Positions 36,516-49,134 of a stretch of DNA of 64,000 nt are shown piece by piece. Source of the DNA: Neelides folsomi (lineage: Eukaryota > Arthropoda > Collembola > Neelipleona > Neelidae); assembly GCA_034687125.1 (NCBI GenBank), contig JAQGBZ010000115.1:62001-126000 (forward strand). Direction: 5' to 3'. Under the pieces are notes generated by a model. The model had not been told where the DNA came from, did not search any database, and was given only the letters and a program-made list of their open reading frames with translations. Both the position numbers and the translations under genes were made by a program. Position 1 is the stretch's first letter, and each line of letters opens with the position of its first letter.

Positions 36516-37647
36516 ATGCCTGACTTAGTAAGGAGAAGAATTTTCCCAATTGAAAACATTGAAGATGATGAGGAAACTGATGAAGAAATTGAAGAGTAAG
36601 AAATTTTCTCATCAAATCATTGGAGTTATTTTATAATTCATTTGGTTTAAATAAATTTACAATCCACATTTAAACTTTATGTAAATGAAGAAGGTATTAT
36701 TAAAGAAAGGTAGAGATAAAAGTGACAAATGAAATGAGATAAATGAGACACATAATATATATAGGTATATACTTATATGTATATAAGTATATACCTAGTA
36801 TACCCAAATAAGTAGGTAGTACATATTATGTATATTAGGTACGTTAAAAATGAAAAATGATAAGAAATAAGATTTTACATAAAATATATCTATACCTACA
36901 CTAACAATAAATAGTAAGAATATACATATCTGCACATACATAAATACATATACCTATCTATGAAATATGTATTATATTCTATTGATGAATTTCGCCTTAT
37001 CAAGTAAACAAGTTTTCAAGTTAGAGGTTTCATATTTTTACTTATTATTTCCAACATTATCCACTGTCCAGTCGAATCTTCATTTCTGTAATTAACAAAG
37101 AATATCCCGTTCACGACCCAAGAGAAGATGACACGCAGAAGATCTAAAAAGTCTGGGTAAAGCGAATTTTAAATATCAAATACCTACATTATGATACCTA
37201 GTTATATAATAAGTATGTGTACATATAGTTACATTTTAAGACATACATACTTATAAATATAGGTATGTACTTAATATACATACATCCATGCATACATATT
37301 TACTCCTCTATATCCATTGCATTATTGTATATCAGTAACTAACTTTAAGTAACTACCCGTATGTTTCATGGTTCAACTTAAAAAATTATATTTAATTAGG
37401 TAATTTCAATATTAGTAATTAACTAATTACTAATATGTATTATGATTTTAGGATCCATGTGAAAATTACCGATTTCACGAAGAAACTCATTGCTGTCATT
37501 ACAATACTAATTGCAATGACATGCATTGCTGGCTTTGGTACCGTCTGGGCTACAGGGAATGATCGGATGGCTATCGGAGCCGCAGCAATTGCAGCAGTAG
37601 TAGGAGGCATCACGATCATCGTGATGATCTTCCTATTCTATCCTTAA
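36516..37647 (+). CDS. Small two-helix membrane protein with two alternative first exons
   Basis: The common last exon, 37452-37647, encodes IHVKITDFTKKLIAVITIL and two hydrophobic segments separated by GTVWATGNDR, ending FLFYP. Two upstream exons end in the same phase and can each join it. 36516-36595 (MPDLVRRRIFPIENIEDDEE and more acids) gives 91 residues with an acidic N-terminus. 37128-37156 (MTRRRSKKSG) gives 74 residues with a basic N-terminus. A transcript containing both would instead read a different frame to a TAA that overlaps the MTRRR start. No family was recognised. Expression is not proven. Confidence 0.6.
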
Positions 37648-37688
37648 AGGCAAGTAAAAATAAGTTTGAAATTAACAAGAGAACAATG

Positions 37689-37876
37689 TATATATTCCTC
37701 AGATTACATAAAGATGAGACTTTTTTTAGTTATCAATCATTACCAGTGCATTATTAATCTCAATAAAAATTTATTTTTTCTAATTCGAATAATGCTTTAG
37801 ACACAATTCTAAATGCTACTACGATTTAAATTTTTGGCTGAATAGTCTCATCTTTATGTAAACTGAGGAATATATA
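37689..37876. mobile_element. MITE-like element with 32-base inverted repeats
   Basis: 37689-37720 and 37845-37876 are inverted copies with a single mismatch (outer end TATATATTCCTCAG, inner end AAGATGAGAC). Total length is 188 bases, without coding capacity. It lies directly after the small two-helix gene, so that gene's 3' UTR may run into it. Confidence 0.7.
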
Positions 37877-38540
37877 TTTATTTTCTCATGAAAAGGTAAT
37901 GATTGTTGTGTGCATAGGTATGCGAGGGAGAAGGCAAATCGACGACGACGAGTCTCCGCTTTCCATTCTTATGAAACAGTCTTCGAGTCGTAATAGGAGA
38001 TGGAGATAAAATTGTTAAATAATAATAAAATTACATAAAATAAAATTATCAATTTCATAAATTTGACTATTATAATTATTAAATTATAAGCGACACATAA
38101 TATATCATATTTATACACTATACATATTTGGAATCCATTTAATGTAAAAGGACTTGTCCCATGAGCTGTGCATATCGGTTAACTTTAAGTTAAAATTTAA
38201 AATCGAAAGGGTACTTTTTTCAAATAATATTCTTTTTATTCAATATTTTGGATTCATACGCTCTATAGCATAATAGCATAAAGTAACTAAAAGCATGTAA
38301 GTACAGATAGAAAGGAAATTGATGAAAAATGAAATATGACAAAAGTTGATTGAGAGGGAGAGCAAGGAAAATTGATTGATCGAATTACCTCTCCCAATTT
38401 CCAATTGAAACTTCAAACAAACATTTATTGAATTTAATGGAAGATGAGCCAAACGAGGAGATCAAAATGTTTCTAACTGCTGTTTTTAGCTCAAATCATT
38501 TCCCTCATTTTCCTCCTTAAAGCTCGGAACTTTTGTGCAG
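37877..38540. other. Interval between small genes; possible short exons
   Basis: A short exon-like stretch follows a good acceptor at 37917 (MRGRRQIDDDES frame, or YAREKANRRRR in another). A second at about 38439 reads MEDEPNEE. Neither can be joined in phase to the next exons with a good donor, so they are not called. Confidence 0.3.
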
Positions 38541-38896
38541 GAAGGCGAAGGCGAACAAGAACACATGAACAAGAACTCTCTGTATAAAATTTTCTAATTA
38601 ATTTTTATGACGATTTAATTTTTAATTTCCACGCTCAGGAAATTGAAGATCTCATCGCGGCCATTATTATACTTAGGTAAGTGTGATATGTCCATTATAA
38701 ATTATATTTAACATAAACGTATGTTTTGACGTTTTGAGTATGAGATTCCTTGGAGTGTCAATTTCTCATTTCCAGACATTTTTTCTTCTCCATTCGTCCA
38801 TCGGTTTTAGATGACAATGAAGCTTCCGTCCACCTTCATTGTTTTTTGTTTCCTAAGCCCGAAACGAGGTTATTAAGAGGAAAAGAATTGTCTTGA
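38541..38896 (+). CDS. Small gene, 3' exons only; product unknown
   Basis: Exons 38541-38581, 38639-38676 and 38776-38896 have canonical splice sites and agree in phase. They read RRRRTRTHEQELS, EIEDLIAAIIILR, then HFFFSIRPSVLDDNEASVH to KELS and stop. The 5' exon with the start codon was not found. No domain was recognised. The stop lies 17 bases from the stop of the minus-strand gene that follows. Confidence 0.4.
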
Positions 38897-38913
38897 GATT
38901 CGCCTCGAATCTC

Positions 38914-39429
38914 TCACACAATCACACCACCAAAATGAAAAGAACGAGATGAGGACTCGGAAACTCGGAAACTTTTACATTGTGTGACACATTTTGGCTT
39001 ATTTGCCCATTCCGCTCTCCTGTGTCCATCTTCTTTGCTGACTTTTAGAATATTCAGCTCATCCAAGACAAAATTTGCCAAGTTTTGAATGTTTGCCTTT
39101 TTGTTTGGTTTAATTCTCGGATCAAAGCTCGCCGTTACTCTCATGACGCTAAGATAAAACGATAGCGTGAGGAGTATACCTAGGTAGAAAAAAATAATTA
39201 AATTCCCAATTCATGAGAGTTTTTATATTTATATGTATTCACTTGTGTTGGCAAGTCCAAGACCTCCCAGATAAGAAACTTCAACGCAAGGATTTCCATC
39301 AAATGTTAAAAGGCTCTGACTTAAAGGCATATACGAGAGAATTACATCTGTTTTTGGCATTCCGACTAATTTCCTTATTAAACTTGAAAATAAACTTCCC
39401 AATAACGAAGTGAGAGCAAATACAAACAT
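38914..39429 (-). CDS. Unrecognised small protein with two hydrophobic segments (150 aa)
   Basis: Exons 39243-39429 and 38914-39179 join in phase (ACAA|gtgaat, ctacctag|GTATAC). Hydrophobic segments lie at residues 1-20 (MFVFALTSLLGSLFSSLI, which may be a signal peptide or anchor) and about 50-75 (GGLGLAN... ILLTLSFYLSV). A hydrophilic C-terminal half (KPNKKANIQNLANFVLDELN) follows. No family was recognised. Confidence 0.55.
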
Positions 39430-39881
39430 TGGTGTTGTGGAATTTTCTTTAATTGGAAATTTTAATTTTGCGAAAGGACTGCAAAACGTTTAAAAATGCA
39501 TATGTTAATAATAAATATTATTATTTAATAAAATAGCAACTTAAATTATTAATTTTGAATAAATCGAAGTTTAGGAGCTTACAATAAAAATGATACGTAT
39601 GAATTCTGCACCGTGCGAACCCTATGAACCATATAAAGTGAACGATGTGTAAATATGTACCGTTTTACATATTGTAATATTTTAACTAACAATAAGATAT
39701 TAAAATTGAAATTGTTTTATGCTATGTGAGGGTGGCAATCTTAGAGACATTTTCACTTTAGATCCTAGTGAAAGAAAGAAACTGAATAAAAGAAAAAAAT
39801 TCTTAATTTCCTCATTATTCATTCTCCACACCCTTGTCCTAGTTTCTCCTTTAATTTCTTCTTTATATTATTAATGTTGCA

Positions 39882-40488
39882 GAAGTATCCACTGGCGTAG
39901 CCAGCATTAGGCCGACAAGGCCGCGTCCTGGTCCTAATTTTGTTGGCTTACACTAGATATTATTCAATTTTTTGAAATTACATGTGGAATTTTTCAAAAA
40001 AATTTCATAATATTGCTTCCATATGTATGTAATAATGGATTGACTTTAAAAAATTCTTGGAATCTAGACGTCCAATTCTATCAGTAATACTATACTAATT
40101 TTTTTTTAATTCTCAAAATGGTAAAAGTAAATGAACTAAATTTTATAAATTTTTCTCAGGACCTAAAGTTTCCAATAACTGGGCTAAATTTCAAAAAAAA
40201 TCTTGAGGTATAGTCATTAAAGCCTGAATTTGAAGCTATTTGGATATTAAACAATGTTACTCTCTGAACTTAAATCCCGCCATTTAAAACGTTGGACAGC
40301 CCTTTATTAAACAGAATTGACTCATTTATCTTTATCAACATAGTATCTTTATCAGTGTAAGTAGGCATATACTGATACATATATTACTATATAAAGATTT
40401 TTTGAAAAATTATGAATTCAGACTAGATATATGATTTGAAAAGTTGGCCTAGTCAAAATTTTGGGCTGGCTACGCCCTTGGAATTATC
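39882..40488. mobile_element. Non-autonomous hAT-like element, 591 bp, with 8-base target duplication
   Basis: Terminal inverted repeats CACTGGCGTAGCCAGC (39890-39905) and CAAGGGCGTAGCCAGC (inverted, 40465-40480). The flanks are GAAGTATC (39882-39889) and GAATTATC (40481-40488). GGCGTAGCCAG ends with an 8-base duplication are typical of hAT elements. No transposase frame remains. Confidence 0.8.
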
Positions 40489-41069
40489 ATTAAGCAATAA
40501 GTAAATCAACATATTGATTCACTTGCTACTAAATCTTGGAATACAAAAACTCATTTCTTGTCAAGACTTTTAACTGAATTTAATTATATAATTAGACAAT
40601 TCAACTAATGTACAAATATGGACAATAAATTAGCTTAACTATACGACTTTTAAATATTTTTAATGTAGATTTTCTAAAATAACACAATTACCTAATTGGT
40701 TCATTAGTATTCTATTTTTCCTTCATATATTTTTCGATATATGGTTATGTATGCAAAGTATGCACCTATATAATTTATATATTTTGAGAATATAATTTGA
40801 CTAATGGATTATTTTTTATTAGGATTAATAAAGGAAATAGCATAAATTTCATATATACTTTGGATATCTACTTTTTAGTTTATATACAAACATAAAAGAT
40901 TAAATTAATTAACGTTAATTGTATATAGAAATCAACTACATCTATTGTCTCATATAGCCTCATTATTCAATTTAGCAAAAAGCAAAAAACTAGTTTAAAC
41001 CAAAAAACTTTTGGCTGATAGCAAAAATACTTGCTTTTTCCAACCCTGGAAGTGAAGTTTAAGCTTTGG

Positions 41070-41860
<791 letters not shown>

Positions 41861-41989
41861 CATATAGTTTAATTCAGATGGTTTCATATAGTTCACTTTA
41901 TATGGTTCATAGGGTTCACATGGTGCAGAATTCATACGTTTAAAAGGTTCGCATAGTTTAGATATTTGAAATGGGTTAAAATGTATGTA

Positions 41990-42083
41990 TGGTTTGGATT
42001 AGAACCATGGTGCAACATGGTGCGACCCATGGTTCACATGGTGCAACATGGTTTGTATGGAGTTGTTGCTTTTGCCGTTTTAA
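41990..42083. repeat. Imperfect CATGGTGCAACATGG repeats followed by a 30-base copy of the MARVEL gene's last exon
   Basis: 41995-42052 contains several copies of ATGGTGCAACATGG / CCATGGTTCACATGG. Directly after, 42056-42083 reads GGAGTTGTTGCTTTTGCCG and on, nearly identical to 44203-44230 in the MARVEL gene's terminal exon. Confidence 0.5.
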
Positions 42084-43237
42084 ATAACCGTCCAAGACAT
42101 GACCCGCGGGCCCAGTACGACCCACCGGATTCGCGATAGAACCATTCTACTTACGTCATAATTGCGAAAAGGAGAATAGTGTATTAATAAAAAGGGATTT
42201 ATTTTATTTACATCATTGGATATTTTAAATAAATTTTTTTTGACAGCTGGCCCATGTTAAGTTAATACTTAATGACTAAAACTTTAAAGCTTTCTTTATA
42301 AAAAACTTCATAGACCTTTGGTCCTAATTACTAATATTTATGTTTGTATTTTAAAATTTCAGTGTAAAATACAAGCTTTAAATTAATCATAATAAATTTT
42401 TAATTTTATTATTTTCTTTTATGATATTTACTTTATCAGTTATTATGATTTTTGTGTCACACGATCACTATAAAAATTCCAAATATTCATGTATATTTAT
42501 CATTTATCAAAATTTTTTCTAATCCATTTATGATGGATGATATTCATTGAAATAAAGGTCATGAAATCATTGTTTACGAAATCATGAATGAATTTCAAAG
42601 GATAATGTTATTTTACATGCGGCAATTTCCTTTTATTTAATTCAGATACGCAGAATTCCAATTCCTCATCCATATTTGCTGATTAGCTAATATTACTAAT
42701 ATAGTTATCCCCTATATAAAACAATAATATTATTATCTTTTTCACAAATCCACAATTCCATAATATCTAAATTATTTTTTCTATTCCATAGGCATAGATT
42801 AGAAGTTATAAAGACTTTGTAATGTGATGACTGATGATTATGGTATATCCTGTATAATGTTAGATGCATAGGAAGTTGCTAAATAAACCAAAACCAAAGG
42901 TGTTAAATAATTAACATTTATGTAAATATGAACAGTCTGTATTATATTCTACATAATATACATAATATTTATGTATTTTCTACAGAAAATCATAAATTTC
43001 TGTTTGTACTGTATTGTATATCTAATCTAGTATTATAGTTAAGTAAGGATTATTTATTCGTCATTGGTTATTTTAGAACGACAATTTTGAAATCTTGAAA
43101 GTTATAAATTTTACTGCAACGGAACCAGCACATTGATTTATTTCAAACTAAAAGTGAACATTTTCAATTTAATTTATGATCATTTGCCATTATACTATAA
43201 TTAAAGACTTAATAGAACTTCATTCATAACATTTAAA
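42084..43237. other. Intergenic, no gene seen
   Basis: AT-rich upstream region of the MARVEL-domain gene. No coding, RNA or clear repeat feature was found. Confidence 0.5.
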
Positions 43238-44235
43238 ATGGATTATTTTCGATCAAAGCCTGGAATTTTAAAACTAGGAACAATTGTAAGATCAAAAATT
43301 ATTGAGATTTTAATATGTATTTGTAATTAAAAGCCATATATTTAAATTTATTCTATGTATAATTGCAATAGCTACCTATGATAGCTTATTAAGCATGTTA
43401 AATTAATCAAGTTTATAAAATATTTAATAATATTTTCAGTTATTGGGTATAATCGTTACAAGCATGACTTGCTCAGCATACTTTGAGTCTCCTTTAGTTA
43501 AAGTTGGTGCTAAAAAGAATTCGGATATCGGATGGGTTCCTTCAAGAGAGCAATTTTTGGTCGCTATGACCATAATAACACTTTTTGTCTCTTTCTTTTA
43601 TTTCTTGGCTCATATGCTTAAATCCGACTTAAAAAATATAAGAATGAACAAACAAATTGTGAGAATTTTGATTTACTAAATATCAAATAGAAATATTTAT
43701 TCATAATTCATTCATAGATATACAAGTAATATGTACTTATTTAATAATAAATTTTTAAACAATAGGATATGATTTATCATATTGTGGCGGCTATTTTATT
43801 GTTTTTGGGTAAGAAAAATCAATACATTTAATTATAATTTTTAATAAGTATGGTAATTACTAATAAATATATAATTTAATATTGATTTGAAATAAATTAT
43901 AGGGGGAGTTTTCATTATGTATTCTGCAACACAAATAGACAAAAAATTTTGCTTAGCTAAAAAGAATCAATGTCAAAAATTTAATTTAAAAATTGCTTCA
44001 GGGGTAAGTACATTTTAATCAAAAATAAACCAATTAAAATATTTTTTCAAAAATAACTAAAAATATTATAAAAATTCAATAAATATATTACATAATACTT
44101 AAAATTAAAAAATAAGTACAAAATTATAATTAGATAACTGTATAATTAAATTATTGCCTTCGTTTGTTTAAGGTATTTGCAACCTTCGAGGCAATTTTAT
44201 ACGGAGTTGTAGCTTTTGCCGTTTTTAAGAGCTAA
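43238..44235 (+). CDS. MARVEL-domain four-helix membrane protein (CMTM/plasmolipin-like), 157 aa
   Basis: Exons 43238-43285, 43440-43658, 43766-43808, 43903-44003 and 44173-44235 are in phase. Four hydrophobic helices are visible: LGTILLGIIVTSMT, FLVAMTIITLFVSFFYFLAHML, MIYHIVAAILLFLGGVFIMYSA and ATFEAILYGVVAFAVF. The order helix, extracellular loop, helix, charged loop, helix, Cys-containing loop, helix, and the RSKPGILKLG start, fit MARVEL proteins of the CMTM/singles-bar type, which act in membrane apposition and vesicle traffic. Family placement rests on topology more than on exact motifs. Confidence 0.7.
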
Positions 44236-44345
44236 AATTTCTTCTTAATATTCAAAAAAATTTACCTATACATACACTTCTTATGGAATATAATGATTAA
44301 AGTGATCGTCTAGTAAAAAATTATTAATGAATAAAATAAAATATG

Positions 44346-45007
44346 CTGGTCAAGGTGAAGGAAACGGGGTGAAAACGGGTAGTGACTACCCGTTTTCAGG
44401 TAATGGTTACCCGAAAACAGGCAATCGTTACCTGAAAACTGGCAATGGTTACCCGAATTCAGGTAACAGTTGAGAGGAAACGGGCAATGTTGGCTCAAAC
44501 GGGTAATGTTGCCTAAAACGGGTAAGATTGCCCAAATGAAATATAGCAACAGGCAATGGTTGCCCGGAATTAAAAACAAGTTACCCGAATAAGTTGTTTC
44601 GATATTTCACTATATACGGCTAACATTCGGAATCTCTACTCTACATGGGTCATCATGGTGAAATAAAGAACCATGGTTTTTTTCAGAACCATGTAACTTT
44701 TATTTTTAATTTTTCTATTCCATGATGATGTTTTCATCCCGAACCATGGTTTCACCATGAAAAACCATGTAGAACCATGGTTCAGCACACCATGGAAAAT
44801 TTCCAAAAACAGCCAAGAAACGTTGGTGTTTCATGGTTAGGTTAGTTGCAATGTTACTCGTTTGAGGCAACCTTGCCCGTTTTTTCTCAACAGTTCCCTG
44901 AATTCGGGTAACCATTGCCTGTTTCCAGGTAACGATTGCCTGTTTTTGGGAAACCATTACCCGTTTTCAGGTAAAAATTTTCACTCCGTTTCTTTCACTT
45001 GACCAAA
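44346..45007. mobile_element. Foldback-type element with arms built of tandem repeats of about 21 bases
   Basis: Ends TGGTCAAGGTGAAGGAAACG (44347) and, inverted, TGGTCAAGTGAAAGAAACG (to 45005). Each arm is about 155 bases of variants of a unit like AAACGGGTAATGGTTACCCG, and the two arms are inverted copies (44346-44500 and about 44850-45007). The centre, 44640-44800, is itself palindromic around ACCATGGT. There is no transposase. Foldback elements have this architecture. Confidence 0.75.
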
Positions 45008-45186
45008 TGGCAATTTCTCAAGTCTTCAAAAGCATTTTATTATATTTACATTATTACCCAAATAGAATTATCCAGTTTAATGACTAATAAAGACATTATC
45101 TTTGTATCTATGTATATTTAAAATTTATAGAATAAACATTAAAGTTTCACACGTTTAAGATTTAAGGTTCTTGAATTGAACGTTTT

Positions 45187-46721
45187 TTATTTTCTATCTA
45201 ATTGGAACAAAATGATAACGTATGTGAGCAGTGTGGAGATAATTCCTAAATACATAGAACGACTAAGAAAGAAAAATCTGGCGGCTGAAGGTTCCCAATC
45301 CCAATTTTCAATTATTCGGGTGAGATCCAAAATTACTTCAAATTCTTTCGACTGGTTAAAATTGTAATACGAAGATGCATTTTTAAAAACGACTTTCCAT
45401 TTGTTAATCTAAAAAGGAATATTTAAATTGATTTTTGTATGAATAATTATTTATGAGATCTAATCAATAATTAGTTCATTATATTTTAATAAGAAAAATA
45501 ATTAAATTAAAATTAAGAGTAATATTGTAGGCTTAATTAGAATGATTTAAATACCGTTAATTTAAATGCTGAGCCAAGTTCAACCAAGGAATAGATAATA
45601 GTTAGCGCGGCAATTAAAAATAATGAATTTGTCGATATTTTTGTGGCATATTCAGCTTGATTAGATTTTTTCAATTCCTCCAATCGAGAACTTGTCACTA
45701 AATTGATCATATTTATGGTCTCAATAATCGACAAGCTTACTAAAATAAGAATTCCTGTTCCCATTATTTTATCAAATTGATAGAGCAACATTTTAAGTTC
45801 AGCAAATTGCTCAAATTTTTCTTCAATGTCTATTTTTATATCTTTTTTTAACGATTCTTTCAAAAATTCAATTTTGGATTTTAGGGGAAATTTTAAATTG
45901 AGGACTTCTTTATTTTCGAGAAATAATTCATTTGGGATTATTTTGTTCGAAGAAACTCCATCTTTTGACATTGAATAAATTTTTTCCATATTTTTAAAAT
46001 TGGAATTTTTTATTTTCAGTTTATTACCTTTGGTCAAATTGACGTGTGTGTCAGTAAGTGTAAATTGGCGCTTTGAGGGGACGCTTTGATTTATTAAAAT
46101 AAATAGCTCAACACAGTATTCTTGAAAAATTCGGTGCAAAACTGGGAGAGTTTCAAAGATCAAAGAAAATGAAAAATATCTCATCATCGATAAGCAAAAT
46201 AAGCCATATAAATATAAAATCTGATAAAAGATTTTTCCAATTTTGAGTGCAATTATTTTATTATTGTTTTTGGCTGCATATTCAAAAGCCCAATAAGCCC
46301 ACATTTCCATTGTAGAAATGTCAACAATTACAGATATAAAAATAATCAGAATAATCAGCAAATCATGAATCGAAATTTTTAATTTATATAATTTTTTTAA
46401 TTTTGAAATATTAAGAAGGAAACTTGAAAGTCGTTTGGCACATAAAGTTAATTGAATTCTGTGAATAAGTCCAAAGACAAATACTGCGACTGAAAACAAA
46501 CTTGTAAAAATTGATTGTGCACCTCGAAGCTTTTCAGATGCAGATTGGTAATTTATTAGCAATTCAAAGGCAGCAATTATTGTAAAAGTTATTAGGCAAT
46601 TAATTAAAAACACAACTAAATAATAAATCTTATAATTTTTAATAACTTTTCCATTTGGAGTTGGAAATATATTTATAATAAAACCAATGAAAATTGTTAG
46701 TTTCAAATTATTCACCCACAT
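45187..46721 (-). CDS. Gustatory-receptor-like seven-helix chemoreceptor (462 aa)
   Basis: Exons 45555-46721 and 45187-45408 join in phase (ACG|gtattt, ttttag|ATT). The protein has seven hydrophobic segments, a long hydrophilic region in the middle (about residues 210-300, including KDIKIDIEEKFEQFAELK), and a C-terminal TYVIILFQLDRK. This matches the insect gustatory receptor signature TYhhhhhQF, with Leu for Phe. The intron just before the last transmembrane exon is typical of the family. Gustatory receptors are ligand-gated cation channels of chemosensory neurons. A candidate poly(A) signal is at 45036-45041. The ligand is unknown. Confidence 0.85.
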
Positions 46722-47540
46722 TTTTATTTAATTCTAATTTAACATTTAGGAGTGAAAACGTTAATTTGAAAGACAAATGAAAATTATTACAAGGAAATAA
46801 TTAGAATGCTCATTTATAATTCAATTAGCCTTTATTTAAACTTTAAATTAAATAAAAAATAAAATTGCAGACATGATATTTAACAAAAAACACGATACAT
46901 TTGCATTTGATCGCCCAATGTGAAAATTTAAATAAAATTAAACAAGCTAATCAAATAAAAGATCATAATTTAAAACATCGAGTGGGTTTGGAAATGAGGT
47001 CTTTTGATATTTCAATTAAACCCATTGCCCATTATGACATGACATGTAAAATGTAAGTACAATATAAAGTCATTTTGTTTTAATCATTTATCAAAAAGCT
47101 TACATCTTTATCCTCAATCAATTTGACATATAATATTGGTATTACTAATAATTCTATCAATTTTATACATAGGTATAATAAGTATTTATTACTATTTTCA
47201 CTGTTAAAAATTAAGAAATTCAAGTTGATTTTAAAAATAATTTTCAATTATTCACACTTGATTTAACAAAGTACCTAATAAACTAATAATGATTCATTAT
47301 TAAATATAATTAACCATAAAACTCATTAAATATATTGATATATTAAACAAGTAAATAATAAATAAACTAATTTTAAAAGGATAAATAAATGTTTACACTT
47401 TTTAAAAACACCCACGCTTGTTCAATGGCCAATGGCATTAATTATTCAATAATCCAAGGAATATAAAACTGTTTTATTATGTTTTAATAACAATTGATTT
47501 TATGTATAAGCATATCTATATAATTTTATATGAATATTCT
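46722..47540. repeat. Upstream region of the receptor; left copy of a 500-base duplication
   Basis: 47030-47535 is matched by 49135-49640 in the same orientation with perhaps 80-85 percent identity by eye (shared words such as GACATGACATGTAAAATGTAA, ACGCTTGTTCAATGG, TTATTCAATAATCCAAG). The rest, 46722-47030, is probably the receptor promoter region. Confidence 0.75.
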
Positions 47541-47560
47541 TTTATAATTTCACCAGTTAA

Positions 47561-47630
47561 CATGCTTAAGATTTAATGTTAAATTGAACATATTTTATTT
47601 CCTATCTAATTGGAACAAAATGACAACGTA
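47561..47630 (-). pseudogene. Remnant of a second copy of the gustatory receptor gene (last codons)
   Basis: 47561-47630 matches 45155-45222, covering the end of the receptor reading frame (ILFQLDRK and stop) and its 3' flank. Homology stops abruptly at 47630; the rest of this receptor copy is gone. Confidence 0.75.
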
Positions 47631-47679
47631 AAAAATCGAACACAATTTCACTATTTTCAAAAAATCTTCAAAATTTCAT

Positions 47680-48945
47680 TTTTTCTCATTGCCAATTCGA
47701 ATAGCCCACTCGTTCTTTCACTGCTTTCACTTAATTAACTTCATTCAATAAAAGGTAATTAACAAGTTTATTCAATTTAATTATTCTAAAGATTAATAGT
47801 TATGATTTTTAAAAATATAAAAGTAAATGTTTATAAATTTAAACATTAAATATTTCCATTTCAGTAGCATGGGACGTGGGCGACGTTTAAGCGTTCTTGA
47901 GCGAGGTCAAATCGCTCGACTGATGGGAGAAGGTCACTCCATATCTCAGATTTCACGTCGTATTAAAATATCCGGCAAAGCCATCCGCAATTTTTTGGAT
48001 TTGTCGGAGAATTACGGCGTTTCACACGGTCGACGGTCGGCGCTTTCTCCACAGGACAAAAGGTCAATCATCCGGAACATCAGTAATGTATCGACGACAG
48101 CACTAATAATTAAGGCTGAATTACGATTGGATGCATCCCTCTAGACGATCAGAAATTACATCCGGAACTCCCCAATCATCAAAAGGAAAAAAACGAAGAA
48201 AGCTCCAAACTTAACGAGCACACACAAAAGAAGCCGCTTGACCTGGGCAAGGGGGCATATGGGAGATCGCCCAAAATGGCGAAGAACGATTTTTCGGACG
48301 AAAAGCGATTTTCTCTCGACGGACCTGATGGTTTTAAATGTTATTTCCATTATATTTAAGGAAAGAACAGCGTGTTTTTGGGAAGAGAGCTTATGGGGGT
48401 GGAGGTCTCAAGGTTTCGGGCGGCATGTGCTACGGCTGAACAACGTCCCTGGCCTTTATCGAAGGAAAAATCGACTCTACCAAGTACCAAAATGTCCTTT
48501 TTGACAATCTTCAACATGGAGACAGAATTGGAGGGGAAGGCTGGATATTCGAGCAGGATAACGCAACTTGTCACGCTTCCCGATCCACAAAAGATTGATT
48601 GCTCTACCATGGATTGGCGGGAGACCGCCTTCTCGACTGGCAAGCGTGTTCTCTGGATGTGAATCCCATGGAGAACTTGTTGACGTATTTAACAAGCAAG
48701 ATTTACGCCAACTCCAAGGTTTATTCAAACCTTATGGAGCTCCGAACTGCAATACAGCGAGCATGGGATGAAATCCCCTAAAATCTACTCCACAACCTGG
48801 TTGACTCTATGGAAAACCGAATTTTCTCATTGATTGAGAACAAGGGAGGAACCATTAAATATTAACTTCACTTATAACCATTATTCGGTAATTGTAATTA
48901 ATTTTTTCTTAACATAGGCTATTCGAATTGTTAATGAAAAGAGAA
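47680..48945 (+). mobile_element. Tc1/mariner-family transposon with broken transposase
   Basis: Transposase starts at 47869 (MGRGRRLSVLERGQIARLMG), with helix-turn-helix residues ISQISRRIKISGKAIRNFL, and is stopped by TAG at 48142-48144. Further parts occur in shifted frames: FSDEKRFSLDGPDG (first catalytic Asp), FEQDNATCHAS (second) and DVNPMEN (Glu), ending AIQRAWDEIP near 48780. Stops and frameshifts make it inactive. Ends are marked by inverted copies of AATTCGAATAGCC (47693-47705 and about 48917-48929) within weaker matches of about 25 bases. The length, about 1.27 kb, is normal for the family. A second partial end (GTGGGCTATTC) lies at 49097. Confidence 0.85.
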
Positions 48946-49134
48946 AGCATTTACGCATTTTTTTAATTAATTGAAATTTTGATTAATTTACTGCATTTGG
49001 TAATAAAAACTTGCTTTCTAATGGTTTGGGACATATCATATAAAGTTTTCATTAAGTTATTCCATTTGGCCAAAAATTTATTCAAAAATTTCAAAGTGGG
49101 CTATTCAAAGTAATGGAGGTTTATTTTAATCATT

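Noticed and set aside
37072-37146. A 52-codon ORF made by joining 36516-36595 to the whole of the next exon
   Set aside because: It lacks any domain and ends in a stop overlapping the MTRRR start; joining either first exon straight to the membrane exon makes a more sensible protein. Kept only as a remark.
44715-44957. Open frame on the minus strand reading QKQAIVTWKQAMVTRIQG
   Set aside because: It is the translation of the tandem units of the foldback element.
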